From Paraburkholderia aromaticivorans (GTDB taxonomy: Bacteria; Pseudomonadota; Gammaproteobacteria; Burkholderiales; Burkholderiaceae), in assembly GCF_012689525.1 (NCBI RefSeq), contig NZ_CP051514.1:1302001-1366000 (forward strand): 64,000 nucleotides of DNA, given 5' to 3'. Under the pieces are notes generated by a model. It ran no database searches, had not been told where the DNA came from, and worked only from the letters and a program-made list of their open reading frames with translations. The position numbers and the translations under genes were made by a program. Below, in pieces: positions 17,107 through 26,192 of the stretch (the first letter of the stretch is position 1; every line of letters starts with the position of its first letter).

Positions 17107-18060
17107 TCATTTTCCGGCGTACTGTGGATTTCTACGGCAATTGAGATGGTTAACCTGGAGGTTGCTTGCTGCATCCGTGCCGCCGTCAGTTTGCTTCACA
17201 ATATGCGTAACATCCCAGCGGGTGTTCATTGTGATGGGCTGCTGACAGTTGGAACACATGCCATCTTGCCTTACCCAGACACGGTACAGCTTACGGCGAC
17301 CGCGCGTCGAGTTCAGTATCTTCTGGCCCCATCGGGATTCGAAGTATGGTGCCCATTGCGGATCGTGCGGATTTGCGCCCGCTCGGATCTTGATGTGCCG
17401 TTTTATTGGCGTGTCCGATTCCTTCAGCAAGGTGACCTCTCTTGTCGTGCCATCCTCTTTTTTTTCTGTGGCGGCAAATACCCAGTCCCGCAGACCTTTG
17501 GCCCTGAAGTATTTGCTTTTTATCCATGGGGCGCCTTTTTTGGGGTGCCTTCTGGCCGCCCATCGCCATAGCATTGACCAGACCTCGTGATCAACCCGAT
17601 CGAAGGCTTTCTTGGCGACGACATGGCTATGGTAATTCGCCCATCCTCGTAAAACAGGATTGAGCAGCTTTACCAGGTTCGCCTGTTTAGCCGTCTTGTT
17701 GGCCTTGATGATTTCACGAATTTTGTCAAGATGTGCCTTGACGTTCGCTTTCGACGGCTTCATCAATAGCTTGCCGTTGTACTTGCGAATGTTCCATCCG
17801 AGGAAATCAAACCCATCCTTGATGTGCGTTATCCTGGTCTTTTCTGGTGATAGGACCAGCCCGCGTTCCGCCAGGAATTCAGCTACTGCCGGCCTGACTT
17901 CATGTTCCAGCCACTCCTTCGAGTGGCCGGTAATAATGAAGTCGTCCGCGTAACGCACCATGTTCATTTTCAGTCCTCTCTGCTTCGCTCGCGGGAATTT
18001 TTCCGCGAGCATAGCTTCGAGGCCATCGAGCGTCATGTTGGCTGCCACCGGGGAAATAGC
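17107..18060 (-). pseudogene. Group II intron protein, C-terminal piece (RT, maturase, HNH)
   Basis: 317 codons, from AISPVAANMTLDGLE after the first cut to the stop at 17107. It contains the RT active site MVRYADDFIITGHS, the thumb and maturase (X) domain (NPVLRGWANYHSHVVAKKAF), and an HNH endonuclease at the end: MCSNCQQPI ... THIVKQTDGG ... NHLNCRRNP. This is the LtrA-type multi-domain protein that splices and inserts the intron. Joined to the middle piece at PQGG/AISP, the polymerase motif PQGGAISP is restored in frame. Confidence 0.9.
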
Positions 18061-20077
18061 TCCGCCAACAACATAGCAAACTCGCGAGTAAAATGGGGTC
18101 TGCGCATTTCAAGGGAGTGTCTGGCGCCGTGGTCCAGAGGATGTCCTGACGTCGATGCGGTTCTCGTCCTTGAGACCATCGCTCCCGCGGACAGGGAGGC
18201 GCGACAATGACCCGAGGACGACGTAAGAACTGGCGTGTCCGTCTTGCCTTTGAACCGAACCGATATGCCGGCGAACAGCTGCAGAAGGCGTACGAGCAGC
18301 TCAGTCCGATAGATTCACGCGCTACGGCACAGCCATCCGCTGTTCGGCCCGTGGAGACACGGCGAGCGGCTATCAAGCGAGGTAAGCGATGAGCAACGCT
18401 GCAATGGTCGCGCTCTACGCGCGGGTGTCCTCCGAACAACAGACCAAACGCGGCACCATTGAAAGCCAGATTGCCGCGCTGAGGGAGCGCATTGCGGCTG
18501 ACGATGCGCAGCTTGTCGACGACATGTGCTTCATAGACGCCGGGATAAGCGGCGCGACGCTGATCAGACCGCAGCTAGAGCGACTCAGGGATCGTGCTGC
18601 ACTCGGGCTGGTTGATCGGCTGTACATCCTGTCTCCCGACCGGCTGGCGCGCAAGTATGCACACCAGGCATTGCTGATGGAGGAGTTCTCTGCGTGTGGC
18701 GTGCAGGTGGTGTTTCTCAATCATGAGATTGGCACGACACCGGAAGAGTCGCTGCTGTTGCAGATGCAGGGCATGATTTCGGAGTACGAACGGGCAAAGA
18801 TCACCGAGCGTAATCGACGCGGTAAGCTTCATGGCGCAAAGCGTGGAAGCGTGAATGTGCTATCAACGGCTCCCTATGGTTACCGTTATATCCGCAAGCA
18901 GCTCGATGGGACACCGGCCCAGTACGTGATTGAACTGCCGCAGGCGGCGACGGTAAAGACTATCTTCCAGTGGATCGGGATGGACCGGCTGAGCATAGGC
19001 GAAGTGGTTCGTCGTCTTGCCGAGGCGGGCACGGTGACGGCATCCGGCAAGCTGTACTGGGACCGTAGTGTGGTATGGGGAATATTGCGTAATCCCGCTT
19101 ACATGGGGCGAGCGGCATTCGGTAAAACCCAGTCTCGTGATCGCCTGCCGCATGTCCGCGTGCGTACCCAACGCCACAGCGCCGAAGTGCCCAGGAGGAC
19201 ATACTCGACAACAAGCACAGACCCGCAGCAGTGGATCGAAATCCCGGTGCCGGCGATTGTCAGCGAAGTGATGTTCCATTCAGTCCAGGAGCAGCTTGCC
19301 GAGAATCGCAAGCTGGCGCGCCAACGCCGCCAGAACGCGCCGCTCTACCTGCTTCAGGGGCTGACTGTTTGTGGGCAATGCCGTTACGCGTACTACGGCA
19401 AGAAAATCAGCAAGGCGGCGGCCAAGGGGCATCAGCGAGATTATGCTTATTACCGCTGTGTCGGAACCGATGCCTATCGCTTCGGTGGTCAACGCATCTG
19501 CGACAACCTGCAAGTGCGAACGGATCGGCTCGATGACCTCGTATGGCAGCAGGTCGCGGATCTGTTGAGGCATCCAGGTCGGCTGAAGAAAGAATACGAA
19601 CGACGACTGGAGACGATGGAACGCAATGAAAAGAGTGGCTTCGACACAGCCAGCCTGGAAAAGCAAAGGTTTCAGTTGGAGAAAGGCAAGTCGCGGCTCA
19701 TCGACAGCTATGCCGACGGTATCATCGACAGGACGGACTTCGAGCCGAAGATACAGCAGTTGAAGAACCGGCTAGAGCAGGTCGATCAGCAGATCCAGGA
19801 ATCCCGGCAGCACGGGGTGGCTCAAAGTGAACTGTTTCTGGTCATCAACCGGCTGGAGGAATTTGCAAGTGCCGTTACGGACAAACTCGCTACGATCGAT
19901 CTCGAAACGAAGCGCAAGATCGTACTGGCTCTGGTCAAGCGTGTCGAAATCCACAAGGATGAAATCCTCGTCGTATTCCGGATCGATCCGCAGCCCGGAG
20001 GTCTTCTCGCAGGCGAGAATTCGAATGATTCAGACGATGGAGTGAAAAGTATGCAACATTGTAGGCGGCGTAATAAT
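18061..20077 (+). mobile_element. Serine-recombinase element b inside the intron RT gene
   Basis: 2017 bp bounded by a TCC direct repeat (18061-18063 and 20078-20080). Its removal restores PQGGAISP in the intron protein. It carries a small basic protein gene and a large serine recombinase, both on the plus strand, and no other cargo. No terminal inverted repeats are seen, as expected for serine-integrase elements that recombine at a 2-3 bp core. Confidence 0.82.
18207..18392 (+). CDS. Small basic protein encoded next to the recombinase
   Basis: 61 residues, strongly basic (MTRGRRKNWRVRL ... RRAAIKRGKR). The ATG overlaps a TGA at 18208-18210, and its own stop overlaps the ATG of the recombinase (ATGA at 18389-18392), so it is translationally coupled on both sides. 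Its position and charge suggest a DNA-binding accessory or directionality factor; no family is recognised. Confidence 0.65.
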   Translation: MTRGRRKNWRVRLAFEPNRYAGEQLQKAYEQLSPIDSRATAQPSAVRPVETRRAAIKRGKR

Positions 20078-20155
20078 TCCCCCTTGCGGGGTGCCGGCGT
20101 CAGTGGGGAAGAGTTCGTTTTGATACACGTATCCCGCTTTGAGCCACTTCTTTAG
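18389..20155 (+). CDS. Large serine recombinase of element b
   Basis: 588 residues as read in the integrated state. The N-terminal resolvase domain has the nucleophile region LYARVSSEQQTKRGTI and the DRLARKYAHQALL block. A recombinase domain follows (APYGYRYIRKQ), then a zinc-ribbon (LTVCGQCRYAYYGKK ... YYRCVGTD), then a long coiled coil near residues 400-500. The last 25 codons lie beyond the proposed element end (20077) in intron sequence, so the C-terminal tail is supplied by the target. In a circular form the frame would run instead into 49 codons at 18061-18207. Confidence 0.9.
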   Translation: MSNAAMVALYARVSSEQQTKRGTIESQIAALRERIAADDAQLVDDMCFIDAGISGATLIRPQLERLRDRAALGLVDRLYILSPDRLARKYAHQALLMEEFSACGVQVVFLNHEIGTTPEESLLLQMQGMISEYERAKITERNRRGKLHGAKRGSVNVLSTAPYGYRYIRKQLDGTPAQYVIELPQAATVKTIFQWIGMDRLSIGEVVRRLAEAGTVTASGKLYWDRSVVWGILRNPAYMGRAAFGKTQSRDRLPHVRVRTQRHSAEVPRRTYSTTSTDPQQWIEIPVPAIVSEVMFHSVQEQLAENRKLARQRRQNAPLYLLQGLTVCGQCRYAYYGKKISKAAAKGHQRDYAYYRCVGTDAYRFGGQRICDNLQVRTDRLDDLVWQQVADLLRHPGRLKKEYERRLETMERNEKSGFDTASLEKQRFQLEKGKSRLIDSYADGIIDRTDFEPKIQQLKNRLEQVDQQIQESRQHGVAQSELFLVINRLEEFASAVTDKLATIDLETKRKIVLALVKRVEIHKDEILVVFRIDPQPGGLLAGENSNDSDDGVKSMQHCRRRNNSPLRGAGVSGEEFVLIHVSRFEPLL

Positions 20156-20400
20156 AATCACCTTGTCCGTGGGGATATTGGCGATCATCCAGTCGTGGGA
20201 AATTTTGTCGAAACAGCCTTGGATGTCGGCCTCCAGCACCCATTCCGCACTCGCCTTTTTTGCCAGAGAAATGAAGCATTGTCCTCCAGCGTCAGCAGTA
20301 GAGCGTTCCGGTCTGAACCCATAAGAATTCAGATCGGCGGTGGTTTCCGCAACGGGTTCCAACGCCAGCAGATGTAACGCCTGCATGGCGCGGCATTTCA
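20078..20400 (-). pseudogene. Group II intron protein, middle piece (RT domain)
   Basis: 323 bases of the same reverse transcriptase: KCRAMQALHLLALEPVAE, then NSYGFRPERSTADAG, WVLEADIQGCFDKISHDW (RT motif with catalytic Asp), and GTPQGG at the cut by element b. Upstream it joins GIPTV of the N-terminal piece. With the other two pieces the total is 1653 bases, exactly 551 codons. Confidence 0.9.
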
Positions 20401-20445
20401 TCACGGGGACGGTTAGCGCGAACTGCACCAGCGCTCAACGAGTAT

Positions 20446-20733
20446 TTGGGATGGGCTGAGATCTGCCATCCATTCCATCCGTTAAAAGGTCAACGTTTTC
20501 CAGTACTGAAGACCCGGCGCGTCGGCGGGGTTGATACGCTGCTTCTGGGTCATGCAGAACGCGGCAGCTTCAGCATTGCCCGCGAATGGACCGACTGGGG
20601 CATGCCCTCTGTTCACGACGGTGCTGGCGTCACCGCGTGCCGCTTCGATCTGGACATGCTGCTAGAGCTGATCGACCTGATCGACCAGCTTGCCGTTTCG
20701 GCCTCGAAGAAGTCATCCACCAAAGGAGCTTGA
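20446..20733 (+). CDS. DUF5372-like small protein
   Basis: 95 residues from a TTG codon; the true start is uncertain. The core CHPFHPLKGQRFPVLKTRRV, then HAERGSFSIAREWTDWG, resembles small proteins annotated DUF5372 that sit at the head of recombinase operons in proteobacterial mobile elements. Function unknown. It begins 45 bases inside element a. Confidence 0.6.
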   Translation: MGWAEICHPFHPLKGQRFPVLKTRRVGGVDTLLLGHAERGSFSIAREWTDWGMPSVHDGAGVTACRFDLDMLLELIDLIDQLAVSASKKSSTKGA

Positions 20734-20785
20734 TCAATGGATATTCTTGACCTAGTATCAGACCAGTTAGATACGTGGTCTGATC

Positions 20786-21118
20786 ATGCAAGACACACCA
20801 TCGTCGACTTTGCGCAGGCGTCGTGCCCAGTTGCTGCGGCAAATGCCGGCTCTGGACACGCTGCTCAGGGGCTCGCTCATCGAGCGCTACAAGCGCTGCG
20901 GCAAACCTGGCTGCAAATGTGCCGACGGCCCCGGTCATGGCCCCAAGTATTACCTGTCGGTGAGTTTTCCCGGCCGCCGGCCACAAATGGACTACGTGCC
21001 GCAAGACGATTACGCCGACGTCACCGAGCGCCTGGCGAACTATCACCGGGTTCGCGAGATCATCGAGGAGATCTGCGAGATCAACCGCGAACTACTGCGC
21101 CGCCGCGAGGCGATCTAA
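20786..21118 (+). CDS. DUF6788-like protein
   Basis: 110 residues. A basic N-terminus is followed by a short cysteine pair in CGKPGCKCADGPGHGPKYYL, then YLSVSFPGRRPQMDYVP and a helical C-terminus. Proteins of this type usually accompany DUF5372 and a serine recombinase. A short frame from GTG 21128 (about 40 codons, SLTDCIDPHLAGVLIANMLE) that runs into the recombinase start may be a third small gene. Confidence 0.65.
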   Translation: MQDTPSSTLRRRRAQLLRQMPALDTLLRGSLIERYKRCGKPGCKCADGPGHGPKYYLSVSFPGRRPQMDYVPQDDYADVTERLANYHRVREIIEEICEINRELLRRREAI

Positions 21119-21251
21119 GGGACGTCGGTGAGCCAGACGCCATCGCTCACCGACTGCATCGATCCGCACCTGGCCGGCGTACTCATCGCCAACATGCTCG
21201 AGGCCTGGCTCACCGCCGGGTCCGCGCTGGAACCGAGTGAGGAGGCCGTCG

Positions 21252-21625
21252 ATGAACCCCAAGATCACCCCGCAACATCTGGGCAAGCCGGCGTACATTT
21301 ATATCCGCCAGTCGACGCAAGCCCAGGTGCTGCACCATCAGGAGAGCACCGAGCGCCAGTACGCGTTGAAGGACAAGGCGCTTGCATTGGGCTGGACCGA
21401 AACGGCGATCCGTACGCTGGACCGGGACCTCGGTCACTCGGGCGCGCAGATGACGGGCCGCGAGGACTTCAAGACGCTGGTGGCGGATGTCTCGATGGGG
21501 CAAGTGGGTGCAGTACTTGCCCTGGAGGTGTCACGCCTGGCACGCTCGAACCTGGACTGGCATCGCCTGCTCGAACTGTGTGCGCTCACTCATACCCTCG
21601 TGATCGATTCCGATGGTTGCTACGA
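21252..21625 (+). pseudogene. Serine recombinase of element a, N-terminal piece
   Basis: ATG 21252 is preceded by GAGGAGG (21238-21244). The piece carries the resolvase catalytic region AYIYIRQSTQAQVLHHQEST, LALEVSRLARSNLDWHRLLE, and stops at DSDGCYD where element c is inserted. The sequence resumes at 24101 with PGDFNDGLLLG. The restored gene would be 689 codons if one deleted base (see the C-terminal piece) is replaced. Confidence 0.88.
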
Positions 21626-21643
21626 TCGGTCATGTTGATGCCC

Positions 21644-23707
21644 TCATGTGTTTGCTCGCGGGGCGATAACGAGATGGTTTCGCACGCCCGATTTGAGCTC
21701 ATGGAGAGCGGATATGCTCTCCGGGGTATTGGGAAACAGGAAACGTTTGTCATGCGAATCGCGCTGGACACAGATGACGCCGTCGCGGATGCGTCGCTTG
21801 ATCCACGAGGTCGAAACCTGCAGGGATTGCGCGACATCGGCAACGGTCAACCATCCAGAGATGTGCCGCGCACGCATTGATCTGGCGTCGTGCAATACAC
21901 GATGACGCTGCCGGATGAGCTGTACGGTCCGTGCCGGGACATGGCTGCATCGGGCCGAGTGATACCCCTCCTGGGACAGTATTCCGGCTATTGTGGCATC
22001 GTCGATGCCCTGCCGGGCAAGTTCAAGCACGCGGGCTTCCATCTCGGCGCCCCTGGTGAGTGCCCGCGCGGCATGCACACGCGGCTCGACCTCCAGTTGG
22101 GAGATCTCACCACCTCGCCAGACAACACGGATTGCGATCCGATCACGCGTTACCCGGTGCAGGATCACTTTATCAATCAGGGAACGCAGCAGGGCCTTCT
22201 TGCTCTCGCGATTGACTTGCGGTCGCTGCCAGATTTCCGGTAGCTGGGTACCGAGCGCAAGAAAGTCATTTTGCTCTTCAGCACTGAGCGCCTCCGGTTT
22301 GCATGCCTCAACCTGATGACGGGCAAGCGCATCCTCCGCCTGTCGCAGTTCGCGCAGCGCCGTTTCCCACCGCCGTTCAAGCTCGGCAGCAATCAGACGG
22401 TTATCCGGATCGACGCGATTGTATTGGCGCTCGGCCAGGAGCGCCTGATAGCGTAGCCGTTCGACCTGCTGCACCTCTGCCCGGTTGGCGGCATCACGGG
22501 TCTGCTGTCTTGCATGGTTTGCACCCGCCCACGTTTCGAGCTCCGCGGGTCCAACTGCCGCGAGGAAGGCCTCCACGACCCGCGCATCAATAAGGTCAGC
22601 AGGGAGGTGCTGGCATAGTTGGCCACCCTGACTACGCAGCAGATAGTTACAGACGTACCTGTTCGCATTCTTGTACTGCACCGCCATCTTGTGACCGCAT
22701 TGCCCGCACCAGACGATGCCCTGGAGCACGGCTGCACCGTCGCGGGGTATCCCGCGCGTCTGGTTTCGCTGATATTCCGCATGGTTATCGCGCAACATGG
22801 CCTGGACCTGTTCGAAACGTTCCCAGTCGAGGTAGACAGGATAACGGTCTTTCACGACGATTTTCCATTCTGACATAGGACAGCGTTCTGTGATGAGCTT
22901 GCCGTTGGCATAAGTCGAATGGCACGACCGGGTTCGACCATAGACGAACGCACCCGCGTAGGCAGGATTCTTCAGAATCGCCGTGAGCATATTGGCCGTT
23001 GGTGAACGCCAGATGATGTCGCCAAACCGGTCGCGCCGCGGCAAGGTCAGCGCGTGATCGCGGAAGCGGCGCATTACTTTGCCCACCGACCCAAGACCCA
23101 GAAACGTCGTAAAGATCAGCGATACCCGATCCTGCACCTCCTGGTTCGGATCTTTATGCACCATGCCGTTGGTGTCGCGCTCGAGTCCTGCGGGTAGCAG
23201 CAACGCCAGTTCACCGCGCTTTGCCTTGTTCAGCAGTCCGGCCGTCAGGCGGCCACGCAGGGTGTGCAACTCGACCTCGGAAATCGTGCCCTTCAAACCC
23301 AGCAAAAGGCGTCCGTTCGCAGAACCCGGATCATATACGCCATCGCGATCGCCGATAAGACATTGGCGAAACCCACACAGATCCAGCAAGGGATACCAGT
23401 CCGTGCAATTACGTGCAAGCCGGGTTACTTCGTACGAGAGGATGATGCCGACCTCGCCCAGGGTCACGCGGGCAATCACATCCTTGAAGCCCTCACGATG
23501 CGAAAGCGTCGAGCCACTTAGGCCAAGATCCATGTCGACCACCTCGATATTCGCATCATCCCAGCCCAGATCGCTTGCCCGCTGGCGCAGCGCATACTGC
23601 AATCGCAGGCTTTCCTGATTGGTTACTACCTGGTTCGGAGTGGATTGCCTGATATAGATTATTGCCTTACGGCACAGATGTCGGGCCGTTACAAGTTCCG
23701 ATGTCAT
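21644..23707 (-). CDS. Large serine recombinase of element c
   Basis: 687 residues from ATG 23707, which overlaps the stop of the upstream small gene. The N-terminal domain contains IIYIRQSTPNQVVTNQESLR and SYEVTRLARNCTDW. The block equivalent to its own target reads DGVYDPGSANGRLLLGLKG. A zinc-ribbon follows (GIVWCGQCGHKMAV ... RYVCNYLLRSQGGQLCQ), and a C-terminal helix-turn-helix (WLTVADVAQSLQVSTSWIKR). It is homologous to the recombinase of element a that it interrupts. The gene appears intact. Confidence 0.92.
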   Translation of the reverse strand: MTSELVTARHLCRKAIIYIRQSTPNQVVTNQESLRLQYALRQRASDLGWDDANIEVVDMDLGLSGSTLSHREGFKDVIARVTLGEVGIILSYEVTRLARNCTDWYPLLDLCGFRQCLIGDRDGVYDPGSANGRLLLGLKGTISEVELHTLRGRLTAGLLNKAKRGELALLLPAGLERDTNGMVHKDPNQEVQDRVSLIFTTFLGLGSVGKVMRRFRDHALTLPRRDRFGDIIWRSPTANMLTAILKNPAYAGAFVYGRTRSCHSTYANGKLITERCPMSEWKIVVKDRYPVYLDWERFEQVQAMLRDNHAEYQRNQTRGIPRDGAAVLQGIVWCGQCGHKMAVQYKNANRYVCNYLLRSQGGQLCQHLPADLIDARVVEAFLAAVGPAELETWAGANHARQQTRDAANRAEVQQVERLRYQALLAERQYNRVDPDNRLIAAELERRWETALRELRQAEDALARHQVEACKPEALSAEEQNDFLALGTQLPEIWQRPQVNRESKKALLRSLIDKVILHRVTRDRIAIRVVWRGGEISQLEVEPRVHAARALTRGAEMEARVLELARQGIDDATIAGILSQEGYHSARCSHVPARTVQLIRQRHRVLHDARSMRARHISGWLTVADVAQSLQVSTSWIKRRIRDGVICVQRDSHDKRFLFPNTPESISALHELKSGVRNHLVIAPRANT

Positions 23708-23991
23708 GGCTTGTCCCTCGAGGCAGCAACCGTATTCTGTAAATCGCAATTCCCATCTATTATCAAGCACTCCTTATTTAAATAGAAGACTGATCCATGA
23801 TTTTCTGGTGACTCCAGCTCTCTGGCCACACGAACCAGTTCCCGGACGCTATCGGCCGATAGTTTGCTCGATGGTAGACGCTCAGACGTCGGACGGAGAG
23901 AAGTCGCCACCACCGGAATTTTTAACAGGACGTCGTCCCGATAAGCGACGGTGACTTGACCATATGCGCCGACCGTGGCCGCCGATGCCAC
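23704..23991 (-). CDS. Small protein upstream of the element c recombinase
   Basis: 95 residues (MASAATVGAYGQVTVAYRDD ...), coupled to the recombinase by an ATGA overlap. A strand-rich first half is followed by an amphipathic helix (SADSVRELVRVARELE). No family recognised; the position suggests a regulator or accessory factor of integration. Confidence 0.6.
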   Translation of the reverse strand: MASAATVGAYGQVTVAYRDDVLLKIPVVATSLRPTSERLPSSKLSADSVRELVRVARELESPENHGSVFYLNKECLIIDGNCDLQNTVAASRDKP

Positions 23992-24100
23992 GACAGCAAA
24001 GGTGCGGCCATACAGCGGATGGGCGGGATCAGTGACAGTTACCTGTTCCAGCCGCCCTGTTGGCAGCCGAACAGGGGTACCAAGATGTGTCCTCGTACGA

Positions 24101-25792
24101 CCCGGGCGACTTCAACGACGGCCTGCTTCTCGGTCTCAAAGGCACGATGGCTCAGGCCGAACTCCATTTTCTGCGCGGGCGCCTCCAGGGCGGCAAGCTC
24201 AACAAGGCGCAGAAGGGAGAGTTGCGCTTTCCGCTACCAGTCGGCCTGTGCTATGACGGTGAAGACCGCATCGTCCTGGATCCTGATGACGAAGTGCGCG
24301 GCGCCGTGCAACTGGTATTCCGTCTGTTCCGCGAAACCGGTAGTGCGTACGCTGTCGTCAAGCGGTTTGCCGAAGACGGGCTACGCTTTCCGAAGCGCGC
24401 CTACGGAGGAGCCTGGGCGGGCAAACTCATCTGGGGACGACTGAGTCACGGACGTGTGCTCGGATTGATCATGAATCCGTCGTATGCAGGCGTCTACGTC
24501 TTTGGGCGCTATCAGTACCGCCAGCGCATCACACCACAGGGAGAGGTGCTCAAGCGCGTGCAGCCGGTTCCGAAGACCGACTGGCGCGTCCATCTGCCCG
24601 GGCACCACGAAGGGTACATTACCCCGGAGGAGTTTGAGCAGAATCAGGCCCGCCTGGCGCGCAACCGGACGAACGGTGAAGGTACCTGTTGAGTGGCCCG
24701 GCGCGCGAAGGGCTCGCGTTGCTGCAGGGACTGCTGGTGTGCGCACGCTGTGGCCGGGCAATCACGGTACGCTACCAGGGTCACGGCGGCATCCGCCCGA
24801 TCTATCTGTGCAGCAAGCAGCGCCACCAAGGTTTGGCGACCAGGGATTGCGTGTATGTGCGCAGCGACCTGCTCGACAACGTGATCGGCGAAGCGGTGCT
24901 CACGGCGCTGCGCCCGGCCGAACTCGAACTCGCCGTCACGGCCCTGCAGGAGCTTGAGCAACGCGACCTCGCCATCATGCGTCAGTGGCACATGCGCATC
25001 GAGCGCGCCGAATACGAGACTGCCCTCGCCGAACGGCGCTACCAGGAGTGCGACCCCGCCAACCGGTTGGTCGCAGGCACCCTCGAACGACGCTGGAACG
25101 ACGCGTTGCTTCGTCTCGAATCGATCAGGACGGAAGCCACCCAATTCCAGAGCCAGAAGGCGCGCGTCGTCACGGCGGAGCAGAAGGCCCAGGTCCTCGC
25201 ATTGGCGCGCGATCTGCCACGCCTGTGGCGAGCTCCGACCACCCCGGCGAAGGAGCGCAAACGTATGCTGCGACTCCTCATCAAGGACATCACGGTGGAG
25301 AAATTGCTCGACCAACGGCAGCTCGTTCTGCATGTGCGCTGGCAAGGCGGTGCCTGCACCGACATCACTGTCAATCTGCCCAGGCCGGCTCCCGAAGCGA
25401 TACGTTGTCCGGCGGAAATCGTCGAGCAGGTCCGCAGACTGTCTCAGCAGCTGTCCGATCTGCAAATCGTCGCACACCTCAATCAGGAAGGGCTGCGCAG
25501 CCCCCATGGCAAGCCTTTTACGCTCGCCATGATCAAATGGATCCGCTACAAGTACGCCATTCCAGCGACTTGCCTGATACGCCCTGACGAACTCACCGTG
25601 CAGCAACTCGCCGGGCGCTTGCGGGTCAGCATGCACGTCGTCTATTACTGGATCGAGCGCCGTATCGTCGAAGCACGTAAGCTTGATGATCGGAGGGGGT
25701 GGTGGATTGCGCTGGACAGCACCAAGGAACAAGAACTTCGAGACTGGGTGCGTACTTCAGCGCATCTGAAGCCGCAACATTCCAACACTTAA
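24101..25792 (+). pseudogene. Serine recombinase of element a, C-terminal piece with frameshift
   Basis: It continues the recombinase domain (PGDFNDGLLLGLKGTMAQAE, NPSYAGVYVFGRYQYRQ), then meets TGA at 24690-24692 after NRTNGEGT. In the next frame the protein goes on without loss: LSGPAREGLALLQGLLVC with zinc-ribbon CARCGRAITVRY, a coiled coil, and a terminal helix-turn-helix (LTVQQLAGRLRVSMHVVYYW). One missing C near 24686 explains the shift (ACCTG for ACCCTG). Element a is thus immobilised both by element c and by this deletion. Confidence 0.88.
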
Positions 25793-25816
25793 CTGTGAGA
25801 GTGCATTATGAAACCA

Positions 25817-26192
25817 CCGTCGGTATGCCGAGCGGCCTCGTCTTGCCGTTTTTCTTCAGAATAAAAACTCTCCGAAGTGGAAGGGGCGAATAATCCCGCC
25901 TCTTCAACGACGCAATCGCGTTGGCCTTTGCCGCCGGTGTTTTCCACGTTACCTTGTCCACACCGGGGGTGTTCCTGCCTTTGTTTTCAGTCACCCGCTT
26001 CACGGCTAATGCACGGCCGCTGAACGAATGGGTCAGCAGCCATTGCAGTGCTTTCACCCTGTTATGGCGGCCGGCCTGTACCGCCTTCACCATACGCGAT
26101 TGCAGCCTCCTTACCTGACGTTGAACATCGGCCCAATTGATGCCGTTCCACGCCACGCCCGAAGGTGCACGCGCCCGTGTTGCTGCGCTCAT
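25817..26192 (-). pseudogene. Group II intron protein, N-terminal piece
   Basis: Starts at ATG 26192 with GGAAGGAAAGC upstream on the minus strand. It carries the N-terminal RT domain: INWADVQRQVRRLQSRMVKA, then GRNTPGVDKVTWKTPAAK and LPLRRVFILKKNGKTRPLGI. It ends at GIPTV where element a begins. Confidence 0.9.

Larger units (their letters stand above)
21626..24100 (-). mobile_element. Serine-recombinase element c inside element a
   Basis: 2475 bp bounded by a TACGA repeat (21621-21625 and 24096-24100). Removing it joins DGCYD to PGDFNDG in the element a recombinase, the conserved resolvase-domain block. It carries one large serine recombinase and one short upstream gene, both on the minus strand. 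Confidence 0.82.
20401..25816 (+). mobile_element. Serine-recombinase element a inside the intron RT gene
   Basis: 5416 bp (2941 without its own insert). The junctions share the dinucleotide CA (20399-20400 and 25815-25816). Removing the segment restores GIPTVKCRAMQA in the intron protein, matching the length of the conserved GIPTxxDRAMQA block of group II reverse transcriptases. Cargo on the plus strand: a DUF5372-like gene, a DUF6788-like gene and a recombinase interrupted by element c. Confidence 0.82.

Noticed and set aside
17902..18210. 102-codon plus-strand frame as a gene
   Set aside because: Its first half is antisense to the intron RT gene. Only the part from 18061 belongs to element b, where it is better explained as the tail of the recombinase in the circular form.
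20737..21240. 167-codon plus-strand frame
   Set aside because: Out-of-frame shadow of the DUF6788-like gene and the recombinase leader.
24644..25732. 362-codon minus-strand frame
   Set aside because: Antisense to the recombinase C-terminal piece, which carries a zinc-ribbon and helix-turn-helix.
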